Positions 33,893 to 45,305 of a DNA stretch of 64,000 nucleotides are shown one piece after another. A program made the position numbers and the translations under genes. Where the stretch lies: the NCBI GenBank assembly GCA_020631735.1, contig CM036209.1:4067451-4131450 (forward strand), given 5' to 3'. The stretch comes from Saccharum officinarum (lineage: Eukaryota; Streptophyta; Magnoliopsida; Poales; Poaceae). Numbering within the stretch: the first letter of the stretch is position 1; the number at the start of each line of letters is the position of its first letter. The notes under the pieces are model-generated. The model searched no databases and was not told where the DNA came from. It saw only the letters and a program-made list of their open reading frames with translations.

Positions 33893-36546
33893 CAGCGTTG
33901 ATGATGTGGTCGTAAAAACTAGGGAGGCCCATACCCTGGTCGACAATCTCCAGCGGATTTTTATGGCTCTTAACACATACCAATGGAAGCTTAATCCTAA
34001 AAAGTGTATCTTTGGAGTCTCGTCTAGTATATTGCTAGGTAACATCATTAGTCACGATGGCATATGCCCCAATCCAACTAAGTTTAAGGCTGTTCTAGAT
34101 ATGCAGCCCCTGAAAAACGTTAAGGATATCCAAAAGCTCACTGGATGTATGGCCGCCCTTAGCCGCTTCATCTCGTGACTCGACGAGAAGGGCCTGCCTA
34201 TCTTCAAATTGCTTAAGGCATTAGAGAAGTTTGTCTGGTCAGAGGAGGCAGATGCTGCTTTCACATAGCTAAAGGAGTTCCTTACCTCTCCTCCAGTCCT
34301 TACTGCTCCTCAGAAAGACGATGTCCTTTTCCTCTATGTTGCGGCCACTGATCGCGTGGTCTCCACAGTCATCGTGGTCGAGCGTGAGGAACCCGGCCAT
34401 GTTTACAAAGTCTAGCGCCCTGTTTACTTCACCAGTGAGGTACTCAACGAGTCCAAATCCGGGTACCCTCAAATTCAGAAGCTGATCTATGTCATCATGA
34501 TTACATCTCGAAAGTTGAAACATTACTTCGACGGATATCGGGTGTTGGTCAAGACCAATTTTCCGCTTGGGGACATCATCCAGAACAAGGACGCTAACGG
34601 ACGCATTGTCAAATGGGTGATGGAGTTATGCCCCTACTCCCTGGAGTTCCAGAGCCGTACGACTATTAAGTCTCAGGCCCTGGTCGATTTTATAGTTGAA
34701 TGGACAGACTTAAGCACGCCTCCCGATTAGGGGCTAATTGAATACTGGAAGATGTATTTTGATGGTTCTCTCAAAATTGATGGCGTAGGAGCAGGCATAC
34801 TCTTTATTTCACCCAATAAAGACGAACTCCGCAATGTCCTCAGGCTTCATTTCCCCACATCTAATAATACTGTAGAATACGAGGCCTGTCTCCATGGCAT
34901 GCGGATTGTGGTTGAGCTTGGTGTCAAGCGCCTGTATGTCTATGGCGACTCGGCCCTAGTCATAAACCAGCTTAATAAAGACTGGGACATGACTAGCGAG
35001 AAGATGAATGCTTATTGCAAGGAAATAAGAAAGTTGGAAGGCAAGTTCTACGGCATCAAATATACACATATGGTCCGGGATAAAAACAAAGCAGCCAATG
35101 AGTTCTCCAAGTTAGGGTCATCCTGAGCCCAAATCCCACATGGTGTGTTCATCCAAGATCTTGTCAACCCGTCAATCAAGGAAGCAGAAGATCACGTGGT
35201 CGAGAAACCCCCAGACCAGCAACTAGTGTCCACGGTTCCTCCCCCGATCACTACGGAACCTTCCCCGACCACTCATACTTTGCCTTCGACCACTGATAAT
35301 AGTGACTGGAGGGTACCCTTTATCAAGTATCTATAGGATGGAACTGGTTATACTGACCGAACAGAGAACGAGCGCCTTATATGCCGTAGCAAACAGTACA
35401 TACTGGTCGACGGCATCCTCATGTGCAAGAATGCGAAGGAAGAAGTCTTGATGAAGTGCGTCACTCAAGAGGCAGGCATTGCACTGCTCGAAGAAATTCA
35501 TAGTGGCACCTACGGCAATCACACCGCCTCACGAACCCTGGTCGGTAAAGCTTTCCGAGCAGGATTCTACTGGCCGTCCACAGTGGCTGATGTAGAGAAG
35601 CTGGTACGTCACTGCGACAGGTGTCAGTTTTTCACGAAGCGGATACATGTACCAGCACATGAGATCTAGACCATACCAGCCTCCTAGCCCTTTGTGTGCT
35701 GGGGACTAGATATGATTGGGCCCTTTAAGCCGGCACCTAAAAATTTCAAATGCATGTTCGTGATGATCGACAAGTTCTCCAAGCGGATCGAATATATGCC
35801 CTTGACCAAGGCATCTTCAGAAAAAAGCGGTCGAATTCCTTGACCAAATCATACACCGTTTTGGCCTCCCCAACAGCATCATCACAGACCTGGGGACTCA
35901 GTTCACTGGCAGTACATTCTGGGACTTCTGTGATGAAAGGAGCATTGTTGTAAAATATGTGTCAGTTGCGCATCCTACAGCTAATGGACACGTTGAAAGG
36001 GCAAACGACATGATCCTCGATGCGTTGAAGAAGAGATTGTACAGAGAAAACAAGAAAGCGCCAGGCAGATGGCTCAAGGTATTATCGGCTATGGTTTGGG
36101 GTCTCTGCACCCAACCCAGTCGGAATACGGACGCCTCTCCCTATTTTATGGTCTACGGTGCAGAAGCGGTCCTCCCTGCTGACATCGCTTTTCGATCTCC
36201 AAGGGTCGAGAATTTTGACGAGGACAGGTCTAATGAGTCATGAGAACTTGAGGTAAATTGCTCCGAGGAGCGACGGCTTGATTCTTGTATGCATACTGCC
36301 AAGTATCTTGCTGTACTGTGCAAGTATTACAACAAGAATGTCAAAGAGAGGTTCTTCGTGGTCGGTGACCTGGTCCTGAAATGGAAGACGAATCAAGACG
36401 ACATGCACAAGCTTTTGTCACCGTGGGAGGGACCATTTGAGGTCACCGAGGTTACACGACCTACTTTCTGCAGGCTGGATTATCTCGATGGCACCGTGTT
36501 GCCCAATTCTTGGCATATTGATAAGCTTAGGCATTTCTACCCTTGA
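33893..36546 (+). pseudogene. E2 pol: RT C-terminus, RNase H domains, integrase
   Basis: The first recognisable residues are VDDVVVKTREAHTL, the RT catalytic box with its Tyr lost at the joint. RT thumb (IFGVSSSILLGNIISHDGI), an RNase H (YFTSEVLNESKSGYPQIQKL), and a second archaeal-type RNase H (MYFDGSLKIDGVGAG, YGDSALVINQLN) follow. Integrase has a zinc motif (HSGTYGNH ... CDRCQ), catalytic blocks LDMIGPFK, IITDLGTQFTGSTF and HVERANDMI, and a C-terminal WEGPFEVTEVTRPTFCRL ending HFYP. Stops near 34178, 34268, 34413, 34728, 35124, 35667 and 36241 are mostly CAG or CGA changed to TAG or TGA. The 3' end is TGA at 36544-36546. Confidence 0.85.
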
Positions 36547-37090
36547 AGCGCTAAAAAAGAAAGATATGTACCCCTCTTATATTTTGATTATTTCAATAAA
36601 ACATCTATGTTTCATTCAATATGTTTGTTTGATACTATTTTATCAATATTTATAATAGACCAGTTGACAGACCACCATTCTTTCTCGAGTTCTCGGAGCT
36701 AGCCCCATCTCCGACTTCTCCCCACGCATGCACGGGATCCGCTCTCTACGTTCTGGGTGGTCGGCGAGTGCTCCCTGGTCTAACCTGTGCGCTCTTACGT
36801 GTGAACAGGCTCTGTGCCTTGCTCTTAGACCACAGATCTGGCTAGGGCCATACGAATTCAATAGGATGACGTGTCTCCCAACCGTTGCAACTAAAACAGA
36901 ACACTTATACGTTCTAACTTAGTTATCATCCACACAATATACAAGCTTTAAACACTTTTCATATGAAAACACAACAAGCTTACATTGTCTTAACAGTACA
37001 TTATTACAGGCTTGCCTAATGAGGCACAAGTCTACAATAAACTAAAATTGTTCTACTTTCTACAGCTACAGGCTACTGGCTGGTCGGCGC
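36547..37090 (+). other. E2 spacer between pol and antisense ORF
   Basis: I see no gene in this AT-rich spacer. It separates the convergent 3' ends of pol (plus) and the antisense ORF (minus). Confidence 0.5.
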
Positions 37091-40000
37091 TCAGTGCTTA
37101 GGCTGGGTGCTGCTCTTCGCCTTTTCACCGCTCGATGGTGGCGGTGCCTCTTTGGCTGAGGAAGCTGGTGCCACCGGGGTTTGGCTAGCCGAGACCGCAG
37201 CCTCCGGTCGCTCCACGGATGAAGTTCCTGGCGCCAGGGACTGGCTGATCGAGACCGCAGCTCCCGGTAGCTGACTCGAAGATGCTGGCTCATGCCCTGG
37301 CGGTGATGATGTCCCGCACAAGTTGATGTCGCCCATTATTGAAGCTGACAAGTCAAGCAGCTAGATCCGAAGTTCATCTGCTTGCTTTAGGCCAACCTCC
37401 TTGGGATACACCAGCTTGAAGCGTTTGAAGTCGATCAACGGGTAGTGCGCACGCACCATGCTGAGCACATGGGCTCCTGCATATTCCCCAGCCTCCTTCA
37501 CAAACTGTTGCAGCCATCCCAAGGCACGCTGGCGCTTGTCGAGCACTCCAAAAGGTTGTCCTCTGGCCTCGGGCGCCGGGAGCTCTGGGTCGATCAGGTC
37601 CAGCACTGGCTTGATATCGACCACCATTTGGTTGCACCAGCCCTTCCAGAGATCCTAGTCTTTTCCGAGCTCGAGCGCTTTCGCTAAACAGGCGTCGCGA
37701 TCATTGATAACCTCCTCGAGGTGCTTTTTCACGTTCACTTTTAGTTCTACAGAGCAGCAATCTGGTTAGGGACGTATCATATGGGAACATATTGAACTGA
37801 CACAGCAAGACCCAGACAATCAACACTTACTGTTCAACTCGAGATTCTTTGCCTTCAGCTCCTCGGTTGTCTTTACGGACTGATCTCGGAGCTGCGCGTG
37901 GTCTTGTGCCAGCTGGTCGTGTGCTGTTGTCAGTCGCATGCACTCTTCGATCAATCATGCATTCTCTTCTCTGAGACCGGTCACTTCACTTGCCAAGCCT
38001 GCATATAGGCTGGTCAGCACAAGAATATCTATTTACACCTTTTTTAGTGCTCGGGGAATAGTGGCTTGACAACTTACCCATCCTCTCACGCTCTTTTTGG
38101 CCGAGCTGGATGACGGCATTATGTTGAATTGCTTCTAGCTCTGCCTTCTTCTTCTCGGTGGTCTCAAGTTTTCTGCGTAGCCGCTCTAGCTCGGCTGTCA
38201 GCCCTTGGTTTTCCTTGAAGGTTGGTTCAATTTGGTCGAAGCACCGTTTACGGTACTTTGCCATCTTCACGATATCCTGCAAGGCGAACACAGTATCATT
38301 CATATCAAATGTATCATGATACTGGTCTACGAAGGAATAAAAAGCAGCTTACTTGTACTTCGGCTATCAGCCGCTTTGCCGCCAGCTTGACTTTCCTCGT
38401 CTCGTCAACTGTGAGGATTTCTTCATGGCAGATGAAATGGTCCCCACACTGATGGCATATGTACACATGCTGACGCCTGTCCTTGGGATGCCCCTCAATT
38501 TCCTCAAGGACGTCGTCGTCTTCGGACTCTACGACATCAACAGTCCTGGGCTCCTCTTGCCGTTGGCTAGCTTTGGTTTCCTCCTGTCGCCGGCTGCTCT
38601 CGGGCCTGGACACCACCACCGGAGCTTTTCCCTGAGCCGCGACATCGGGTAGACCACCCACCTATGTGCTCAGGGTGGCTTCTGACTGCTCTGGTGCTCC
38701 TTGTCCAGCTTCGGGACTTGACTCTCCTCTGGGGCTGCGTGTTCGACGCTTGGTGCTGCAGGCGGAACCTGCTCAGATGCCCTCTACTCGGCGAACATCT
38801 CCACTCTTGACGGCTCCTTTGGGTCGGCGCTTGGCGCCGCCTGCTCGCTGGTCGCTCTCACGCCGGTCATTGTCGGTTTCCCACTGGCGGCGAATTCCTC
38901 GAGGACCTCCGTCGATGCCAAGCTATCATTTGATAAACACACAGTTGATGTTACATATTACTACTTGTCTTTACTAATAATGTTTACTGAAGTCTGCAGA
39001 TACTTACATATCCACTTGACGATGCGCGACTGAGAATGCGCACCGACGCGGTCACCCTTGGCTCCCTTGCTGGCCCGACGAGCTCTGGCCACCCTCACTT
39101 GGTGGCGGCACATGCGACATAGCCGTAGTTGGTGCTGTCGACGTTCCCCGTGATGGAGACATTGCTGGTCTTGACGGTCCCTCCTGGACTGTCTGCTCTG
39201 CACCCTTCCTCTGATGAGGGTTGAGTAGATCAACGGTCGGGTTTTCTTCTTCGTCTTCATCCGACCAGTTTTGTATTATTCGACGACGCTTGCTAGTCGG
39301 ATTCTCAGGCGCTCCCGTGGCTTCTGAGCTCCCAGGCCTCTTCTTTGAGTGGTCGGGGGTGACTGGTTGCTTCTCAGCTACCCTGCTCGTGGTGTCTGTC
39401 CTAGTTCTCGGTGCTCCTTCTTCCTCCACGTTGTCATCGACGTGAGCATAGCACTACTGCACGTTCCGCGGAGGGGGCTCCACGCTCCTCGGATGGTCCA
39501 TCCCGGGCGCCAAGGAAACGTACAGTGCGTGCCTTTCCACGCCGTGCACCTACCATCATAAGGACCACAGGAATTACAATAGATGTTTTTATCAACTATG
39601 CGATCGACACAAAAGACAGATGTTAGAGATACCTTTGGAGCAGGTCGGATGAGCTTGAACACGTGCACGATGACGCTCAGAGGCTGGTACGCCGGGTCTG
39701 CGAGGTTGAACAGATCTGCAATCCTCTGATTGATCTCGGCCTCATACATCCAGTTTGGACGCATCCTTGTCTGGTCGGCTGAGCCCTGGTACTCATAGCT
39801 GGCATACACCCTCTTCTGGCAAGGCTGTACTCATCGGCTAATGAAGCTCCTGACTACGGTAGGATCGTCCAGATGGTTCCACGGGAGTAGCGCCATGAGT
39901 TCTCTCACCTGCCCAGTGTACTCTGGTCGCTCGTTCCAGCTGACCCTCTTCTCCGGGACGTAGACAACGTCACAAAAGGTGGCGATGTTGGGCTCTTCTC

Positions 40001-40519
40001 GGATGTAGAACCACTTCTTGTACCACTCACCAAGTGAGGTGTTCCAGGGGCAACTGAGGTATTCCAATTTCATTCCATCACGGAGTGTCAGGTACACCCC
40101 GCCGGCAATCTAAGAACCCCCCTGGACCCCTTCTTCTGAAGATAGAAAAGATAGCGGAAGAGATCGAAATGTGGCAGAAATCCTCCAAAAGCCTCACAAA
40201 GATGAATAAAAGTAGAGACGAGAAGGATTGAGTTGGGATGCAGATTGCAAATCCCGATCTTGTAGTATAGGCAAAGGCCTTGGAGGAAAGGATGAACAGG
40301 AACCCCAAATCCTCTCTCAAAAAAGTCTTCGAATACAAAGATCTCACTGGGTTGGGGATCGGGAAAGCTTTCTGACTCCGATGCCCTCCAACCTCCGAGC
40401 TCCTTGTCATGGAGCACCCCCAGGCTAGCGAGCTCGTTGATGGACGATTCGGTGGACTTCGACTTCCACCATTCCTTCCTCATCACCTCGGCCCTCTTCA
40501 GTGCCTCCATCCTGGCCAT
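37091..40519 (-). pseudogene. E2 antisense ORF (PF04195-type), spliced, mildly degenerate
   Basis: The minus-strand ATG at 40519 begins MARMEALKRAEVMRKEWW. The conserved domain follows (EDFFERGFGVPVHPFLQGLC, YYKIGICNLHPNSILLVSTF). A frameshift in a C-run near 40110 leads to YLTLRDGMKLEYLSCPWNT, then a TGA near 39831 and YEAEINQRIADLFNLADPAY. Later exons hold a Ser/Pro/Glu-rich middle (39429-39052, 38661-38314), a coiled coil (LERLRRKLETTEKKKAELEA, 38303-37986) and a C-terminal block LGWLQQFVKEAGEYAGAHVL (37627-37361). The last frame ends at 37091. Exon edges with GT/AG borders suggest at least four introns. The plan mirrors the E3 antisense ORF. No biochemical function can be read from sequence. 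Confidence 0.72.
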
Positions 40520-41786
40520 CCTCTACCTTTCTCGCCTCTTGGTTTTGGCTCAGTTGGTGGACAGAGAGTGTGTCGCTTCTAACGGCGGAGAGGTTTGCTA
40601 ATGGCGGCTGAGAAGGGGGAATGGGGACTATGGGCTGGACGAAGAAGACGATTGGTTTACAAAAGCAACTGTGGGGTGTAAATGGGGAATGACCGCACAG
40701 TGACTATTTATCCCATTAATCATGCCGTTCCACCTCCCTGAGATACTCGGGGATCGTGCGCATAAAATGTGGCACGCGTTGTGCGGTTTCCACTTTTTAC
40801 TGGCAACCGCGCCAGTAAATGCGCTCCCTCGGTTACGACGCAGGAGGGCCCACGGTGACGTGTCGTGTCAGACGCTGGCCCACAGTGTGATTGACAAGAC
40901 ACAAGCATGACTGCAACGTCACATCAGGAAGACTTCTGAGACAACGGGTTAGGTTACAAAAAATGATGAAAATAAGAAAGAAGAGAGAGAGAAAAAAAAA
41001 GAAGAGAGAGAAAGAATGACAGAATATGACAGAGAAGAAGGTGTTGGAGATACACGATGCTCGGGGACTGGTCTGGGTTTACAGTCCATCTCCGACCACT
41101 GAGCACGATACACTCCCCGATCACGTTCGGGGACTCATCGATCACTCTCCGACTATGCTCGGGGAATGTCGACCATGTCTTACGCTGTGCTCGGGGACTG
41201 TTTCGACCACTCCCCGACCACAGCTTGAGGTCTGTTTTCCTCGGCTACATGTAAAATTTGACTCGCATACAGTTCAGAGGTCAGCACTTTTTTAGACCTT
41301 GCTACAAGGCTCATACTTCGCCTTCCAGCAAGCTCGGAGACTACATCGGTACGATGCACCTATCGGTGCATCTCAGTATCCAGTTTTCAAGACGATCTAT
41401 TTTAAGACCCTGGCATCACGTGCCTACGTCACCTATTCCTAGGCTCAGGGACTAAGTGGGCACACTTAACCTTGCGGTGAATATGCTTATTTTTTTGACC
41501 CCTATGCTTTGTTTACTCTGCTTACATTTCTTTTCAGAAATACAAGTGGGCACACTTCACCAGGAAGGAAATCTTTTTCTTTTTCTCAAGAACACCATAT
41601 ATTCTTCGGACAACCTACTTCTCCGACGACAACGGTGGTCGGCTATATTTCAAGCTGGTCGGAGGCTTTCAACAACTACTTGGATGGCGTTTTGACTAGT
41701 CGGAGATGACAAGAGTTCAAGTCTTACCGTTCGGAGAAGGTCAACATGGCGTGTCGCATCACAATGCATAGTGCTCGGGGACTAGC
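40520..41786 (-). promoter_or_regulatory. E2 promoter region of antisense ORF and repeated PPT-like motifs
   Basis: On the minus strand GGATAAATAG (40704-40713) is a TATA-like box about 190 bp upstream of the antisense ATG. Toward the 3' LTR the plus strand repeats TGCTCGGGGA at about 41056, 41154, 41189 and 41772; only the last (41772) lies directly at the LTR, so it is the true polypurine tract. Inverted CTCCCCGA copies alternate with them. A purine-rich GAGAGAAA tract occupies about 40970-41020. Confidence 0.5.
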
Positions 41787-42266
41787 TGTGGGGTATTAAC
41801 CCCTATACCCCTACGGCTAGGCCTGGGCTGGCTCAGATCAGTGGGCTTCGCCCATGACAAGGATGACGCGCGGCCCGGTCGATCTGCTCGGCGTCCCGCG
41901 CAAGGAAGGAAAGTAAACTTGGAGATTAAGTAAGATCCTGGTCGGTTAGAATAGGAATCCTTATCCGACCAGCTATAGCAATTGTAACCGACTAGGATTA
42001 GTTTTCAGATTTGTAACCCTGTCCCCCAGACTATATAATGCGGGCAGGGGACCCTCTCAAAACACATCTCATTACATCTCTTCATACAGAGTAATACAAT
42101 CTGACGCAGGACGTAGGTATTACGTCCTCACGGCGACCGAACCTGGATAAAAACCTCGTGTGTTGTCTTGCGTCACCATCTAGTTCGTAGCTTGCGCACC
42201 TGATTGCTGACAATCTACTATCTTAAGCATACCCCTCGGTAGACTGCCGACCATATCTCGTCGACA
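41787..42266 (+). repeat. E2 3' LTR
   Basis: It starts TGTGGGGTATTAACC, ends CTCGTCGACA and has TATATAAT at about 42032-42039. It is preceded by GCTCGGGGACTAGC and followed by the TSD GGTGT (42267-42271). Confidence 0.86.
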
Positions 42267-42271
42267 GGTGT

Positions 42272-43445
42272 AAGGAGAGGCATAACTCAAATCAAAGTAT
42301 CCTCTCTCTTGTAGACCCATTTGTAGAAAGGGTTATCTTTTAGGTCTTGTTGTTGGAGAAGACCTTTTATGGGTATTGAACCCTTTACCTATAGCGCTAC
42401 CCAAATATGAAATGGGTCTTGTATTTTGGGTAGTGGTGGTTGGAGACCGTCTAACGCATAGATGAACAGGGCAGCATGTAAATTCCTCCTATCTCCATCA
42501 CTGGCCCAACCAATTGCATGGCCTTTCTCTGTTGTTCTTCACAGTGTGTTTGGCTCCATGTTAGCAAACTTATTCCATGGAAACTGAAAATCCCCAATTG
42601 CTTACTAGCAGCCATGCTTAACAGGAAGATTATACGATGGCAACTGATATGCTTGCAATATTAAATTTTTAGTTCGGTTTTCCTTATCTCCTGTGCAAAT
42701 CCGGAGACACTTTGGGGTAGAGAACCTGGCGGAGGAAGCAATGGAGAAAGGTCTCAGACCTGGTTGGGAGAGGAGGATGTGATGTTAACAGCAGACAGGT
42801 TGGGCCAGAATGGATCTGTTATGCTATGATATACCCATGGAGTCACAGTGCTTTCAATCCTGTGCCCTGGTTGATGTCCCCCAGCTCAAGCAAATACCAC
42901 TCATGGGCCATGGCCTCGGCCATGAGTGTTGCCAGAATACTATGTTACCGGGATCAACCACCAACCATTGGGGTTAAACATGGTTTATTGTCTACTTGAA
43001 AGAGTGATTTTTAAGTCCAAAGGAGTAACTTGTAATGGGATTTGAAAGATTCACTGAGTCAGCTAACCCCAACAAACACACCTAGCTCCGCTTCTGGCTG
43101 AGGTGAGGGTCTACGTGGCCAGCCAGGGAGCTGCCAATGCTGAAACATGTACTCTGGTTCTGCATCCACCCCTCAATGCGGATCAAAGGAAAAGGTATCT
43201 TGAACTACTATGAATAATAATCGATCAGATAGGAGAGCTTTGAACTGTGTAGTATGAACCAAAGATATATGGAAGGAAGGAGAGAGGAAAATTATTGTGC
43301 CGTATATGTCTTCTAGGATTATGATATGTGAACCATTGATTTAGTCCCTTGGTCAGCTTAACTTACATAGCATATATATGAGAAAAACTAGAATTTTCTT
43401 TCATAATTTGCTTAGTGACATGTTTTTGTGGTACCATATGTGCAG
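42272..43445. other. Intergenic sequence, remnants only
   Basis: There is no supported gene. GGTTGGAGACC at 42438-42448 is the inverted partner of 13069-13079, so E2 may have landed in an older ~240-bp inverted-repeat element. No CC domain or P-loop for the downstream NLR remnant is recognisable here. Confidence 0.45.
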
Positions 43446-45305
43446 GTACTTAATTGTTGTTGATGACATATGGGACATCTCATGTTGGAATATCATTAGA
43501 CGTGCTGTGCCTGATGACAGTTACAAATATAGAATCATCACAACTACCCGTATTTTTTCAGTTGCTGAAAAAATTGGTGGTCCCTACAGGATGAAGCCCC
43601 TATCTCTAGAGAACTCCAAAATATTAATGTTTAGAAGAATATTTGGCAAAGGAGATAAAGACAAATGCCTTGATGAAGAGCAAGCTGAAGTATTAGAACG
43701 AATACTAAAGAAATGTGAAGGTTCTCCCTTAGCCATTATTACAGTTGCTGGTTTGCTGGTTAGTAAAGGAATAAACACATTAGATTGTTATGATGTGTGC
43801 TACTCAATTGGTCCTAGACTAAAGGATGCCACGATAGAAACTATGAGAAAGCTTTTGATACTTGACCATTATGGTAAGCCGTCTCATCTAAGGACTTGCT
43901 TGTTATATTTAAGTATATTTCCTGACGATAAAGAAATCAGCAAAAATCATTTGATATGGTTGTGGATAGCTGAAGATTTTATCCAGTTTAGAAAACAAGG
44001 AGATAGCTTATTTGTAATGGGGGAGAGTTATTTCAATGAGCTCATAAATAGAGGTATGATCCTACCCATATATGACAAATATAGTGGCACGGTAAAATCT
44101 TGCCGCGTGCATGATATGGTGCTTGATCTTATCTATTCCTTGTCAACAAACGAAAACTTTGCTTTTGTATGGAATGGCTCTCCATTACAAACAGTTCGAA
44201 GGCTGTCCCAAACCGGTGGCTACTATGGACATAGAATATGTGAGGTCAGTTGTTGTCTTTCCACCTTCTGTTGATCATATACCAACTCTCCAGAACTTCA
44301 GAGTTTTGGGTGTACTGGATTTACATGATTGCGATCTTTCACAAGGTAATAGCCTTAAATACCTTGGACATTTGCTTCATTTGAGGTACCCTAGACTAAG
44401 AAGGACATGTATTTATCAGCTCCCTGAAGAAATACGAAACATACGGTTTTTACAAATATTAGAAGTAGCGGCGGAATTACTAGCTTGCCACGGAGTATTG
44501 GTCGGCTAACAAATTTGATGTGCCTACTCATAGATGAAGAGATGAGAGTGCCGAAAGAGCTTGGGAGTCTGACAGCCCTTGAAGATCTTTCTTCATTAGG
44601 AATCCGCAATGACTCCACAGACATAATAGAAGAGCTGGGCCATCTTACAGAACTGAAGGAGCTGGAGATTATCAGCTTTACTAAATGGAACGACGGCTTG
44701 GATAAATCTCTCATCGATTGCCTAAACAAGCTTCATAAAATCCAAAGTCTACAAATCATACATTCTCGTGGATGCAACTTGGATGGTTGGGTCGTCATCA
44801 ACCCTCAACTTCTCCATAGATTGGTACTACGGGGCTGCTGGTTACCTACACTGCCTGCTTGGGTGAATCCCTTGCTCCTTTCCTTGACATCAGGGTGAGG
44901 AGGGTGCAGCAGGAGGATCTTGAAATCCTTGGGAGATTGCCTGCTCTCTGGCATCTAGATCTCACAGTGGACCATGAGGATCTTGGGATCCATGGGAGAT
45001 TTGCTGTTGGTGATTGTTCATTCCCATGCCTGGAACGCTGCACGTTCCAGGGATTTAGTGGGTCTGTTGTGTTTCAGCAAGGAGGTATGCCGAGGCTCAC
45101 AGAACTTCAGTTGGAACTCCTTGTGCGGCAGGCCAGAGAAATCAACAGTGGTTTTGACTTGGGCCTAGGTAACCTGCCTTTGCTGCAGGATGTCCGCATG
45201 TGGTATAGATCTGGAGGGGCCAGCACAGAGGAGGTGAAGGAAGCAAAAGCCGCAGTGATGCACACGATTAAAGTCCATCCCAATCATCCCACACTTAAGA
45301 GTTAG
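43446..45305 (+). pseudogene. CNL-type NLR disease-resistance gene, 5'-truncated and frameshifted
   Basis: The exon begins after a good acceptor (TATGTGCAG|G at 43445). It encodes the NB-ARC from kinase-2 onward: YLIVVDDIWD, RIITTTRIFSVAEKI, the GLPL-type motif CEGSPLAIITVAGLL, RNBS-D CLLYLSIFPDDKEISKNHLI and the MHD motif CRVHDMVLDLI. The P-loop and coiled-coil exons are absent upstream. LRR sequence follows in three further frames: LGVLDLHDCDLS (44250-44480), LPRSIGRLTNLMCLLIDEEM (44480-44870) and ERCTFQGFSGSVVFQQGGMP to HPNHPTLKS (44860-45305). That makes three frameshifts near 44230, 44480 and 44870. The intracellular immune-receptor family is certain; this copy cannot make an intact receptor. 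Confidence 0.88.

Larger units (their letters stand above)
13132..42266 (+). mobile_element. E2: Tat-like Ty3/gypsy retrotransposon with nested insertions
   Basis: Two related LTRs (13132-13613 and 41787-42266) in direct orientation are flanked by the identical pentamer GGTGT (13127-13131 and 42267-42271), so they are the two ends of one insertion. The 29.1-kb span includes the 18-kb nested element E3, leaving about 11.2 kb of E2 proper. The order is LTR, PBS, broken gag (to 15920), E3, RT C-terminus to integrase (33893-36546), an antisense spliced ORF (40519-37091) and the 3' LTR. The LTRs differ at roughly 30 positions by eye, almost all transitions, fitting an old, methylated copy. Protease and the N-terminal half of RT are missing. 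Confidence 0.88.

Noticed and set aside
40954..41040. GA-rich tract as a CRISPR-like or satellite array
   Set aside because: It is a simple purine-rich stretch without regular spacers; CRISPR is not expected in a plant nuclear genome.
42545..43090. Possible MITE with GTGTGTTTG ends (about 42547 and 43070)
   Set aside because: The two ends share only a few bases and no target duplication is visible.
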